NCBI GenBank assembly: GCA_030710605.1 | Contig: CP092872.1 | Location: 97,908,874 to 97,972,873 of the forward strand | Source: Cordylochernes scorpioides | Lineage: Eukaryota; Arthropoda; Arachnida; Pseudoscorpiones; Chernetidae | Length of the DNA: 64,000 nucleotides | Direction: 5' to 3' | Shown: in pieces, positions 54,441 through 64,000 of the stretch | How the letters are laid out: the number at the start of each line of letters is the position of its first letter | Numbering within the stretch: the stretch's first letter is position 1 | Position numbers and translations under genes: made by a program | Notes under the pieces: generated by a model | Told to the model about the DNA's origin: nothing | Seen by the model: only the letters and a program-made list of their open reading frames with translations | Databases searched by the model: none

Positions 54441-54786
54441 GACGGGAGAGGCGACCATTGCTTCCATGGATTAATTTCCTCCCGGCAAATTTTCCATCTA
54501 TGTTTTGCCAATAGATTTGGCCCAGCCACATTGCCAGCAAAACACCTCTTTGGTAGATTGTGAGGATTCCATTAGATCCCGTGTGGATCTCATGGAATAA
54601 AGTCCGCCCTAGACTGACGAGGGCCATTAGCCCGAAACCATGGTCTCTAGGTGGACGCTTATCAGTTTGCCAAAGTTGGTGTTGCGGCTTTGTCACCGAC
54701 CCGATGCCGCTAGTTGCGGCGACGGTCAATAGATGGCGTCAGATTCTGACGTTAATTTTGACGGGAGAGGCGACCATTGCTTCCAT
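54441..54786 (+). mobile_element. Hammerhead-bearing repeat, family B
   Basis: A 27-bp direct repeat (GACGGGAGAGGCGACC...TTCCAT) stands at 54441-54467 and 54760-54786, 319 bp apart, enclosing the hammerhead at 54608-54651. About 80 bp after it is GACGGTCAATAGATGGCGTC, paralleling CGATAGATGGCGCA in family A. No ORF. The 319-bp spacing is almost the same as family A's 321 bp although sequences otherwise differ. Confidence 0.75.
54608..54651 (+). ncRNA. Type I hammerhead ribozyme, family B
   Basis: Stem I CCTAGA (54608-54613), core CTGACGA (54614-54620, N7 = C is allowed), stem II GGGC/GCCC with CATTA loop, GAAA (54634-54637), stem III within palindrome ACCATGGT, cleavage after GTC at 54645, stem I return TCTAGG (54646-54651). 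All six stem I pairs are Watson-Crick. Stem I and III differ from family A at most positions but stay paired, which is covariation evidence for a real fold. Confidence 0.87.
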
Positions 54787-55129
54787 TTTATTATTTATAA
54801 TTTAATTTATAAATGAAAATACTCAACAGAATATAACTCTATTTTATGAAATCTTCGTATATGTTCCATACCTTACTTAATATTCTCTAACTTTATATGG
54901 TTTTTGGTTCTTGTTGATAATTGTCGACTGGTCGTACTGACGTCATCAATAAATAATTTCACATCTTAAGCTATGTGAAAAAACAATAGAAAAAATAAAA
55001 AGGTCAGGTGTTGATATTTAAAAACAAAAAGGCATATCCTGACCAGGAACACATATCTTAAGATATACAGCGACTTGATTTCTTAGCTACAATATTGCAA
55101 GGTAGAAAATCAGGAAAGACAAACCTCAG

Positions 55130-55770
55130 AATGACACAGCAATTTATTTAAGGAAATCACAAAATTAACTTAGAACAAAACACTATAAATGAATAACAAT
55201 ACATCCAGATGGCACAAGAACCTACTGGACATGAAACAACTGTCCTGGTGTGGAACTAACACTACTCTCTATTCTCATGCCCAGCAATGACCAGAGCCTT
55301 GCAGAAAATTGACATAGACCTAGAGCAGCAGCTTTGCACACCCAAGATAGTGGACAATGCTGTGATAGAGATGCATGGATACATCTGAGGCTCTTCATTG
55401 GACACGACAACAACAGAAAATTGACATAGACCCAGAGCAGCAGCTTTACACACCCAAGATAGTGGACATTGCTGCTGCTGTGATAGAGATGCATGGAGAC
55501 ATCTGATACTCTTCTTTGGACACGACAACAACAACAACATAAAATTGACAAGGACCCAGAACTTTACACACCCAAGATAGAGAACGACTGCTGTGATAGA
55601 GATGCATGGAGACATCTGAGACTCTTCTTTGGACACGACAACAACAACAACAACATAAAATTGACATGGACCCAGAACTTTACACACCCAAGATAGAGAA
55701 TACTGCTGTGATAGAGATGCATGGAGACATCTGAGACTCTTCATTGGACACGACAACAACAACAACAAAA
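55130..55770 (+). repeat. Non-LTR element 3' end with four tandem tail units
   Basis: The coding end (CATCCAGATGGCACAAGAAC, CTGGTGTGGAACTAACAC) matches 37535-37610. Then come units starting at 55305, 55417, 55541 and 55657 (112-124 bp), each closing with an expanding (ACA)n run. The - strand ORFs over this region are repeat readings. Confidence 0.75.
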
Positions 55771-55779
55771 TCAACATTT

Positions 55780-56090
55780 ATAAAATATAAGATAAGCAAT
55801 GAGGGAAGTTTCCAGAGTAACAAAATATAAATAATGTAAATATAAAAAAATTAATAATTTGTACATAAAAAATATTATAAATACTTCGCTACAATATAAA
55901 TATATGATACGCTTACACATGCAATACATAACATTTTAATATTTTATTTGCATAAAATCACAATTATGGAATACATAGTGTTAAAATGTATATTATATAT
56001 AGTTACATTTACAATATGCAAATAGCTATTAATAAATATGTGTATAAGTAGATAAAATCCCCTTTTCTATATTATTGAATCACATATAAT
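55780..56090. other. AT-rich intergenic, nothing recognised
   Basis: Very AT-rich, no gene or repeat identified. Confidence 0.5.
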
Positions 56091-56092
56091 AC

Positions 56093-57380
56093 TTCGGCTT
56101 CCTTCATCTTCTCATGTATGCAGATGACATCGCAATAATAGGAGATTCAAAAATCAATTTGCAAAGCAAAATCAATTTACTTAGAACTTATATGAAGGAA
56201 AATAAATTAGATTTAAATGAAAAAAAGTCAAAAATAATGGTGTTCAGAAATGGTGGAAGACCAGCAAGAAATGAAAACTGGTTCTGGGGAGGCACTCCGT
56301 TGACTGTCACCCCTAGAATAACATATCTGGGATTCCCCTATACAAACACACACAGTACCAGACAAGCTGCGCTAGTTTTCAAAGCAAAGGCATATACCGC
56401 ACTAAACTCAACCATTGGTTTTCTAAAAAGAGAAAAAAATCGGTTCGATAGAAGTTGCATTCAAACTATTTGAATCTTCGATAAAATCAATTCTTTTTTA
56501 CGCGGCCCCAGTGTGGGCCTGCAATAATGGGGAAATTATAGAGCAACTTCAAACCTCATTTATAAAAAACTTTCTTGATTTACCTAGATATATCCCGGGG
56601 CACATACTAAGATTGGAAACTGGAAGAATCTCACTTACTGATACCGCCACAAAATTAGCATTGATATACTACATGAGAATACTGGAAATGAACGAGTACA
56701 GACTACCAAAATTATGCTGGAACAGACTGAAAGAAGTACATCAAATGTAAAAAAAACTCTATAGGATTATACAAAACCGTTAATGATATAATCAACTGTT
56801 GTGGTCAGTCAAGGCTGAACCTCCCACCGAACTATGATACAATTAAAAAAGAACTTTCTAAGATTATGAAAACAAAAATAGAACAGCTTATTCAACAAGA
56901 CTTCGCTAGACTCGACAATCCGATTTTTTTTTAAACTATAAAATTCTCTGTAATTCATTTATGCCAGAACGATACTTGTCATGAAATCTGTCATCGAAGA
57001 TAATAGCCTTCATTGCACGGACCAGAATTACTTCAACTCTAGATAGAGAAAGTCATATTCTCATCATCAAAAAGGAAAACATTCCCTGCAGGATTTGGGA
57101 AAATATGATATCTGATGAAATCTCCCACTATATCATAGAATGCAAATATTTAGGTGAAGAAAGAGAAAAAACTCTTAAAAGCACCTTCTGAAGATTTAGC
57201 AACCCACTGAAGACGCTGAGAACTATTTCAGAAAAGAAAAATATTGCAATAGAACTCTATAATTTCTACATATCAATTGTAAATAGATTCACACGCAAAA
57301 GAGGTAGTGAAGAAAGTTTTAGAACAGATGTGTAAATAAATTCCTTTTCAAACAAAGGCTCACATGTACATGGGGAAAGG
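56093..57380 (+). pseudogene. Non-LTR reverse transcriptase fragment
   Basis: Begins inside RT palm with FLHLLMYADDIAIIGDS (the catalytic YADD), then LNEKKSKIMVF, ITYLGFPY and the thumb (QAALVFKAKAYTAL). A frameshift near 56470 moves to LFYAAPVWACNNGE and LQTSFIKNFLDLPRYIPG. Further decayed C-terminal sequence runs to 57280 (near CHYIIECKYL). Architecture fits R1/I/jockey-type LINEs. The 5' half is missing, as usual for 5'-truncated insertions. Confidence 0.85.
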
Positions 57381-57401
57381 GAGAAAAAATTACTGTGATA
57401 T

Positions 57402-57567
57402 TTTGTTGTTGTATGGCGAATCCATGCAGGGCAATGGGCCCTAATAAAAGCCTTTGTTGTTGTATGGCGAATCCATACAGGGCAATGGGCCCTAATAAAA
57501 GCCTTTGTTGTTGTATGGCGAATCCATACAGGGTAATGGGCCCAAATAAAAGCCTTTGTTGTTGTAT
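57402..57567 (+). repeat. Three 51-bp tail repeats of the LINE
   Basis: Units of GTATGGCGAATCCATACAGG, GCAATGGGCCCTAATAAAAG and CCTTTGTTGTT start at 57411, 57462 and 57513. The tail of 50336-50665 is a related single unit. Each holds AATAAA. Confidence 0.85.
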
Positions 57568-57745
57568 ATAAAATAACTTTATATATCAGAAATGAATAAT
57601 CTTCAGTGACATATGTAAAGATAGAGGTTGCATACTGTGGTAACAGAATATATCCAGACACTCTGTTCATCATCATACTCTTAAAGGCTCACCCAATATT
57701 CACTAATGTTTACTCACTTCAATTACTGTTTGTATATATACACTA

Positions 57746-57844
57746 CAGTAGAACTTCGATAAGTCGAACGTCTTTAATTTCAAAACTTCTTTAATTCGAA
57801 TATTTATCTTGGTCCCTTGGGCTTCGAATATCCAAGTTCGACTG
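57746..57844. mobile_element. 99-bp pogo-like MITE
   Basis: CAGTAGAACTTCGATAAGTCG at left, inverted at right as ATATCCAAGTTCGACTG; TA on both sides (57744-57745, 57845-57846). The ends are in the style of pogo/Tigger elements. Confidence 0.7.
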
Positions 57845-58009
57845 TACTATGTATTATAAAGAGCCACTACTCATTATTTAAATCAACTCACATCACAAAT
57901 ACTTAGCTACTAAATATAGATAGGATGGTAGAGAGATAGAGAATGATTTCTTTATCAAAATGGATCTTACAACTTCCCTAGCTATCCGCAGTTCTTTTCC
58001 TTTTACTTG

Positions 58010-58660
58010 TTTCCAATGTGAAGATTGCTATCACACAAAGCAGAAGTGAATTCCACCAAAACTCAAAGACCAAAGAAAGATAAAGAGAACCATCAGACAA
58101 CAATCAGATGTTGAATATATTCAAATTGAACAGGATGTTTAATCCTGTAGCCGACATCTCTGTTGGCTTTTGTTCCATTGGCCTTGACCATGTTCACCAT
58201 TGTTCCAGTGGACCGTGAGTTCCGCCTTGCGGGCTGCTGGACTCTGTTGAAACCATTTCACGGCCTGGTTGGACCCGAGCTAATCCATGTCCGGGTAGAG
58301 CAATGGTTGTCTCATTCCTTTCTAATCAATATGGTACAGACCTCCTTTGTACCATCAAGGCACAATATCAGCAAAAATGGAAATCTAATTCTGCATATGA
58401 CTGTCAGAGCAGGAGGGACAAGCACCAATTCTGTCTTCCAAAGTAAAAAGCAGTCCTTGATTTACAGACTTAAGTATGATAATCTATGGACACTACTTTA
58501 CAGAATGGTTGTAAGGTTTTCCCACTATGTACTAAGTGTCAACCTGCAACCCCAAAACACATTATTGACTGTATTGACTCATCTATTGATGATCTCCACT
58601 CATCCCCAGTAGAGACTATCAACAAGCTATACAGGCTTGATACCCTGATATGATTGTTAA
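58010..58660 (+). pseudogene. Decayed non-LTR retrotransposon fragment
   Basis: 58010-58040 reads a CCHC-like TCFQCEDCYHTK start typical of LINE ORF1. After a deleted middle, 58530-58640 reads CTKCQPATPKHII, DCIDSSIDDLH and VETINKLYRLD, the C-terminal tail of a LINE polyprotein. The 149-codon ORF at 58163 is in a different frame and is probably not a gene. Confidence 0.5.
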
Positions 58661-58869
58661 GTGGAGATAAAAAAGAAGAAGACACTATTTCATATAGCGG
58701 TAAAATTTCTTTTTATATCCATATCTCCATAATTTGCAATACAAATACACCAAAGTTAAATAGTATTGATAACTTTAATTTAGAAATAATTCCACAACAT
58801 AGAGTCTTACATAGAGTCATCCCTCGGAGTCAAAAAAAAAAAAAACAAAGATAGAAAGTACCAATATGT

Positions 58870-60229
58870 AAATATGTAACCAGTTATATACAATCTTGGT
58901 GGAGAGACGTAACAACCACTGTTTGTCTCCTAGTATCATCTTATTTCTGAACGACATACTCAACTTTTATGCCAAACTGTAGAATAGGTAAAACAAGTAG
59001 ACAAAACTGTCATCAGTTAACGACTCATAGAAACACTTGTGAATTTTAAGCTTGTTCCGGTGATAAACATGTGAAATTACTAATTTTATTTTTCCTTTTG
59101 ATGTAAGAAACATCCAAGCATACAATGGGACATCCTATCTTGAATTTCATTTACGATTAACTCACATTCTAAGCAACATTCTTCCAACATTCTGATTAGT
59201 TTTTGAAGGAAAACAGCCAGAGTATTCTTTGATATGTAAAGATTCGTTTCATTTGAAATGGAAGATTATACAGCAAGAGGCTTCTGAAGACCTTTTACAA
59301 AATTGTTTTGTATAAAATAATCATTCGTTATCTTGACAATCAATTTACATATATAAAACCAAGTTTTATACAAGTACAAATACCTGAAGGTATAAAAACA
59401 AATTAAATGACTCTGAACTAATAGTTTTTGGCTCGTTACTTTACTATTAGCAGAAAAGTAAACCATTTGCTTTGCTAAGCTATTAGACCGTTTAAACTCC
59501 ATGGTGGAAAAACACTTGGACCACGAATTCTAGCCTGGAGTACTATGTGTATGTTAGCCATATAAATTGATATATTGGTGTGTGTGTGAGTACACAACAG
59601 ATATATAACACACAACAACAGCTTTATTAGACATTTCTGTCCTGTAAGCTCTCGCCATACATCATTTTATCAAATGAAACACATAATCCAGTTTTAGCGT
59701 TTTCATTCGAGACTTTAGTGTTAAACGACTGATAGATTTTTGATACCAGATATATATGATCCGGATTATTCTACGGAGCAAACGATGTATGCAAATTAGC
59801 ACTTTATAGGACAAATTTGCATATTCTGGGATTGAAACTATATGTTTCCTTAAAGACCCATTTCTATATTGGGTCAAAGTGTCATCAGAATAGGCCAAAT
59901 ATAGTGGAAATGTATTTTGAACAAACGCACGCACAAATCTTTAATATCTTTCTGAAAATATCATAATACATAATATTCTAACGACTCTTTTCAGGCGTCG
60001 TTGTCAGCGTACAAGGTTTCTGTATAACAAGGCTATGTAGATACAGCAACGTACAGTACCTGCTACTAGAGATTAGATGTCTCCAATGTCCGCCACCAGA
60101 ACCTCGCCAACAGCCGTCCAGGTCGGACACTTTCTCTGACATCTTCTTCCAGGATCATCCACACGGCCTCACTCCTGGAGACCACTTACCGCTTCCTCTC
60201 GTACTGCCGATGTCACCAGGCTGTCTGAT
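58870..60229. other. Intergenic, no gene supported
   Basis: 59790-59910 is an old dispersed repeat also seen near 21130-21260. 60030-60210 is less AT-rich (CCGCCACCAGAACCTCGCC) but no frame resembles a known protein. Confidence 0.4.
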
Positions 60230-60398
60230 AAAAAGTCTGTGGACGAGTGGGTAACACCCTCGATTCCCGACATTCATGAACCGGGATTGAATCCTGCGTT
60301 AATATTCTGTTTTACTCACATATTATTCATTGTTGCAAATATCATAAACTAGGTTGCTCTTTTTGAGCGGTATCTAATAAAGTGATTTTGGAACTGTG
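60230..60398 (+). mobile_element. tRNA-like SINE, family 1
   Basis: GTGGACGAGTGGGTAACACC, CGATTCCCGACATTCATG, box B GGGATTGAATCCTG, then TAGGTTGCTCTTTTTGAGCGG and AATAAAGTGATTTTGG. Confidence 0.7.
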
Positions 60399-61221
60399 AG
60401 ACTGTCTGTTCTTCCCAGCTTGTCTCTTTCTCAGATGACCCTACCTTTAATCCCGCCGTCTCCTGGGCCAGTAGTACTTCCTTGACTCCAACCCACGTCG
60501 TCTTGGTTCTAGTGAAGAGGGGAACCAGATGCCACAAGATTCAAATAAAAAAAAAAAAGCAGAACATCTTGGATTGAAAAGTGAACTGCCGTTTTATTGG
60601 ATGATATTTCGACGATCAGAATGTTAATCATTATCAAAAGCTTCTGAAATGGCAATAAATTTGTTATATTTCTATACAAAAATATTTATATATTTTATAT
60701 TAACTATTATGCAGCAAAATTTTACATGTAGATCGATTTTTATTTCATTCAGATTTTGGACCGGTTTTGATTTTGTTAGCAAATTTATTGATGCTCTTAA
60801 ATTGTCGATTAAGTTTGAATAGATGCTGCATATATTTCCGACATGTCTATTTTCATGTTTACTGTTTTGTCCCCTGCTGTACTCCAGCTCTCCAAGAAGA
60901 CTCTGGCATTCCTATTTTTATATTTACGTAGACTTTTCTGTTTTTGCTAATTAGGTATATGGTTTTGTTTGATGCAATGTTCTACTAAAAGTGATATTTG
61001 GTTATATATATATTTTCAAGGCTGATGTGTGCTGTTTATTCTTTGAATATATTACTGGTATCCCTGATAAAGTTGGCACTGCAGGATTGGTATGGATCTT
61101 GTAGTTGTGATTATCTTCCTGTTTTGTTTCATATGTTTTTTGGTAAAGGGGTGACGAAGTATAATCTTTGGTTCAGTTTAGACTGGTACTTTGTTCTTAT
61201 GTCGTTTCTTTAGATATTTAG
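60399..61221. other. Intergenic, no gene supported
   Basis: 60400-60540 is GC-richer; on the - strand it reads TRTKTTWVGVKEVLLAQETA, then GLK with GTAGGG following, which could be a decayed exon, but nothing is recognised. The rest is AT-rich. Confidence 0.4.
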
Positions 61222-63170
61222 ATAAGCCCACCTTAAGCACACATTAACTCGCCTTACGCTAAACCCGGCTTAAGTTAAACACACCCTACGTTAAACCCGG
61301 ATTAAGTTAAACACACCCTACGTTAAACCCGGATTAAGTAAACACGCCCTACGGTAAACCCGGCTTAAATTAAACACGCCCTACGTTGAACCCGGCTTAA
61401 GTTAAACACACCCTACGTTAAACCCGGCTTAAGTTAAACACACCCTACGTTAAACCCGGATTAAGTAAACACGCCCTACGGTAAACCCGGCTTAAATTAA
61501 ACACGCCCTACGTTGAACCCGGCTTAAGTTAAACACACCCTACGTTAAACCCGGCTTAAGTTAAACACACCCTACGTTAAACCCGGATTAAGTAAACACG
61601 CCCTACGGTAAACCCGGCTTAAATTAAACACGCCCTACGTTGAACCCGGCTTAAGTTAAACACACCCTACGTTAAACCCGGCTTAAGTTAAACACACCCT
61701 ACGTTAAACCCGGATTAAGTAAACACGCCCTACGGTAAACCCGGCTTAAATTAAACACGCCCTACGTTGAACCCGGCTTAAGTTAAACACACCCTACGTT
61801 AAACCCGGTTTAAGTTAAACACACCCTACGTTAAACCCGGTTTAAGTTAAACACACCCTACGTTAAACCCGGATTAAGTAAACACGCCCTACGTTAAATC
61901 CGGCTTAAATTAAACACGCCCTACGTTGAACCCGGCTTAAGTTAAACACACCCTACGTTAAACCCGGATTAAGTTAAACACACCCTACGTTAAACCCAGA
62001 TTAAGTAAACACGCCCTACGTTAAACCCGGCTTAAGTTAAACACCCTACGTTAAACCCGGCTTAAATTAAACACTCTACGTTAAATCCAGCTTAAATTAA
62101 ACACACCTTACGTTAAATCCGGTTTAAGTTAAACACACCTTATGTTAAACCCGGCTAAAGGTAAACACACCCTATGTTAAACCCGGCTTAAGTTAAACAC
62201 ACCCTATGTTAAACCCGGCTTAAGTTTAACACCCTACGTTAAACCCGGCTTAGGTTAAACAAGCCCTATGTTAAACCCGGCTTAAGTAAAACACCCTACG
62301 TTAAACCCAGCTTAAATTAAACACACCTTACGTTAAATCCGGCTTAAGTTAAACACACCTTATGTTAAACCCGGCTAAAGGTAAACACACCCTACGTTAA
62401 ACCCGGCTTAAGTTAAAAACCCTACGTTAAACCCGGCTTAAGTTAAACACACCCTACGTTAAACCCGGTTTAAGTTAAACATACCCTACGTTACACCCGG
62501 CTTAAATTAAACAAACCATACGTTAAACCCGGCTTAAGTTAAACACACCTTACGTCAAACCCGGCTTAAGTTAAACACACCCTATGTTAAACCCGGCTTA
62601 AATTGAACACACCTCACGTTAAACCCGTCTTAAGTTAAACACACCTTATGTTAAACCCGGCTAAAGCTGAACACACCCTATGTTAAACCCGGCTTAAGTT
62701 AAACACACCCTATGTTAAACCCGACTTAAGTTAAACACCCTACGTTAAACCCGACTTAAGTTAAACACCCTACGTTAAACCCGGCTTAAGTTAAACACAC
62801 CCTATGTTAAACCCGGCTTAAGTTAAATACACCCTATGTTAAACCCGACTTAAGTTAAACACACCCTATGTTAAATCCGGCTTAAGTTAAACACCCTACG
62901 TTAAACCCGGCTTAAGTTAAACACACCCTATGTTAAACCCGGCTTAAGTTGAACATACCCTATGTTAAACCCGGCTTAAGTTAAACACACCCTATGTTAA
63001 ACCCGGCTTAAGTTAAACACACCCTATGTTAAACCCGGCTTAAGTTAAACACACTCTATGTTAAACCCGGCTTAAGTTAAACAAACCCTACGTTAAACCC
63101 GGCTTAAGTTGAACACGCCGAATGTTTGAGGCGGCACAAGTTAAACCCGGCTTGATTCAAACACGCCAAA
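61222..63170 (+). repeat. 32-bp satellite (TTAAACCCGGCTTAAG)
   Basis: About 60 tandem copies of CACACCCTACGTTAAACCC plus GGCTTAAGTTAAA, 30-32 bp each. Between about 61300 and 61800 the variants form a 127-bp higher-order repeat (31+32+32+32): the marker GGTAAACCCGGC recurs at 61353, 61480, 61607 and 61734. Copies after 62000 are less ordered; the right edge decays into GC-richer DNA. Confidence 0.95.
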
Positions 63171-63367
63171 TGTTTAAGGTAACTTAGGTTTCCGCCAAAT
63201 CAGCGAACAATCAGCTAAACCCGGAACCCGGGGACCACCGCGGGGTGTTTAGCGCCAATTACCGGCTGAGAGTTCGATTGTATCGAGAACAACAGCGCGA
63301 CTTGCGACACTGCGAGATTGTCACCCCGCGCTGTGGTACCAAGGTATGTCACTGGCCCCAGCCTTAG

Positions 63368-63420
63368 TATATAACATGGGGCGGGCCGGAGTTGGGTGTC
63401 GCTCCACCATGGTTCCTCAG
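63368..63420 (+). CDS. Candidate first exon of a fifth cuticle-type gene (partial)
   Basis: TATATAAC at 63368, then ATG at 63409 opening a 4-codon exon (MVPQ, 63409-63420) that ends in the donor GTAGGT, phase 0. Genes 1-4 all begin this way: a TATA box, then exactly 4 codons, then a phase 0 donor. No exon 2 with a signal peptide is visible before the window ends, so this is only a candidate. It could be chance within a degenerate repeat. Confidence 0.35.
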
Positions 63421-64000
63421 GTAGGTCTCCGAGCCTTAGTGTTAACCACAGTACAGCTCTACAACTCTAGCTTGGCCTTCCCAGTACAGACTGTCTTCCA
63501 CTCTAGCACGAGGTTTCAACACAGTCCCATCTTACCTTCTGAAATGGTTTTCGCCGAACAGTAGCGAGTTGCTCTCTAGCATTGTTTTCCAGACACAGTC
63601 TCACCTTTCTTTCGAACCTGGTTTTTCCAGCACTGTCAAGCTTTACACTCAAGTCTTGTTCTTCAGTATAACCCGCCCTAATCTCTAGCACCGTTTTACA
63701 GTTGTCATGCCTTATGCGGTTTCCAAGTATGAACCCTTTTTTATCCTAAGCATAGTTTCCCCAGCACTTTTCCGCCATAGTCTCAAACATGGCTTCCTAG
63801 AACACGCCTGCCTTAGTCTCGGGCAGGGTTTCCCAGCACAGCCCCGCCTCACCCTCTTTGATTGTTTTACCAGTATAACCCATCTTCGCCATATTTTTTC
63901 CAGTAAATTCCTGCCGTGCCCTTAGCATGGCTATCCCAGTATAGCCTCTCTTTACTCTCTGGCTGGTTTTCTTAGCTCACTCCGGCCATACTCTATAGCA
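63421..64000 (+). repeat. Degenerate ~36-50-bp tandem repeat
   Basis: Loose units of the form GCCTTAGTCTCTAGCATGG, TTTTCCCAGCACAG recur to the end of the window (e.g. 63567, 63680, 63811, 63911). Short ORFs here are not supported as genes. Confidence 0.5.

Noticed and set aside
55262-55777. 171-codon - strand ORF
   Set aside because: Covers LINE tail repeats in antisense; the protein is itself a tandem repeat caused by the DNA repeat.
58163-58612. 149-codon + strand ORF as a gene
   Set aside because: Recognisable LINE C-terminal motifs lie in another frame of the same DNA, so this frame is accidental.
61222-63170. CRISPR-like array
   Set aside because: The 32-bp units are contiguous with no unique spacers, and the genome is eukaryotic. 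It is a satellite.

Overview
This window is AT-rich nuclear DNA from an arthropod, most likely a chelicerate such as a spider. The evidence is a set of Rebers-Riddiford (RR) chitin-binding cuticle protein genes with the chelicerate layout (GSYGY-D-G--R-VDYVAD--GF-A-V-TNEPG) embedded in a dense mixture of retroelements, DNA transposons, SINEs, MITEs and satellites. The species cannot be fixed from the sequence.

Genes. Three RR cuticle genes lie head to tail on the + strand (2396-5592, 16369-19119, 24799-28571). Each has a 4-codon first exon just downstream of a TATA box, a short second exon holding the signal peptide and a His/Asp/Glu cluster, and a third exon with the chitin-binding domain and a His-rich tail. 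The first two are recent duplicates that share promoter, exons and 3' UTR. The third ends in a long His-rich heptad repeat. A fourth, divergent RR gene runs on the - strand (43774 down to 39241), again with a 4-codon exon 1. A TATA-plus-4-codon-exon signature at 63368-63420 may be the start of a fifth gene that continues past the window. All introns used here are phase 0.

Mobile elements. 7900-12215 is a young Ty3/Gypsy-type LTR retrotransposon (- strand): both 314-bp LTRs read identically, the 4-bp target duplication, tRNA-Ser-type primer site and polypurine tract are visible, but an in-frame TAA separates RT/RNase H from integrase. 50792-52210 is an intact Tc1-like transposon with perfect 47-bp terminal repeats. 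52620-54260 is a decayed Gypsy pol, and 56093-57570 a decayed non-LTR RT. Several loci are 3' ends of non-LTR elements with tandemly repeated tails. Three tRNA-like SINE families, a mariner-type MITE family (one copy amplified six-fold) and foldback elements fill introns and intergenic DNA.

Most notable. Two sequence-distinct families of short (~320 bp) repeats carry type I hammerhead ribozyme motifs (14488-14529 +, 46962-47003 -, 54608-54651 +). The catalytic core is kept while the stem I and stem III sequences differ compatibly between families. The best copy of each family has short terminal direct repeats about 320 bp apart, as expected for copies of circular or concatemeric RNA (retrozyme-like or Penelope-associated).

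Satellites. 33490-37192 is a ~119-bp satellite that runs into a 100-N assembly gap (37193-37292). 61222-63170 is a 32-bp satellite with a 127-bp higher-order repeat.
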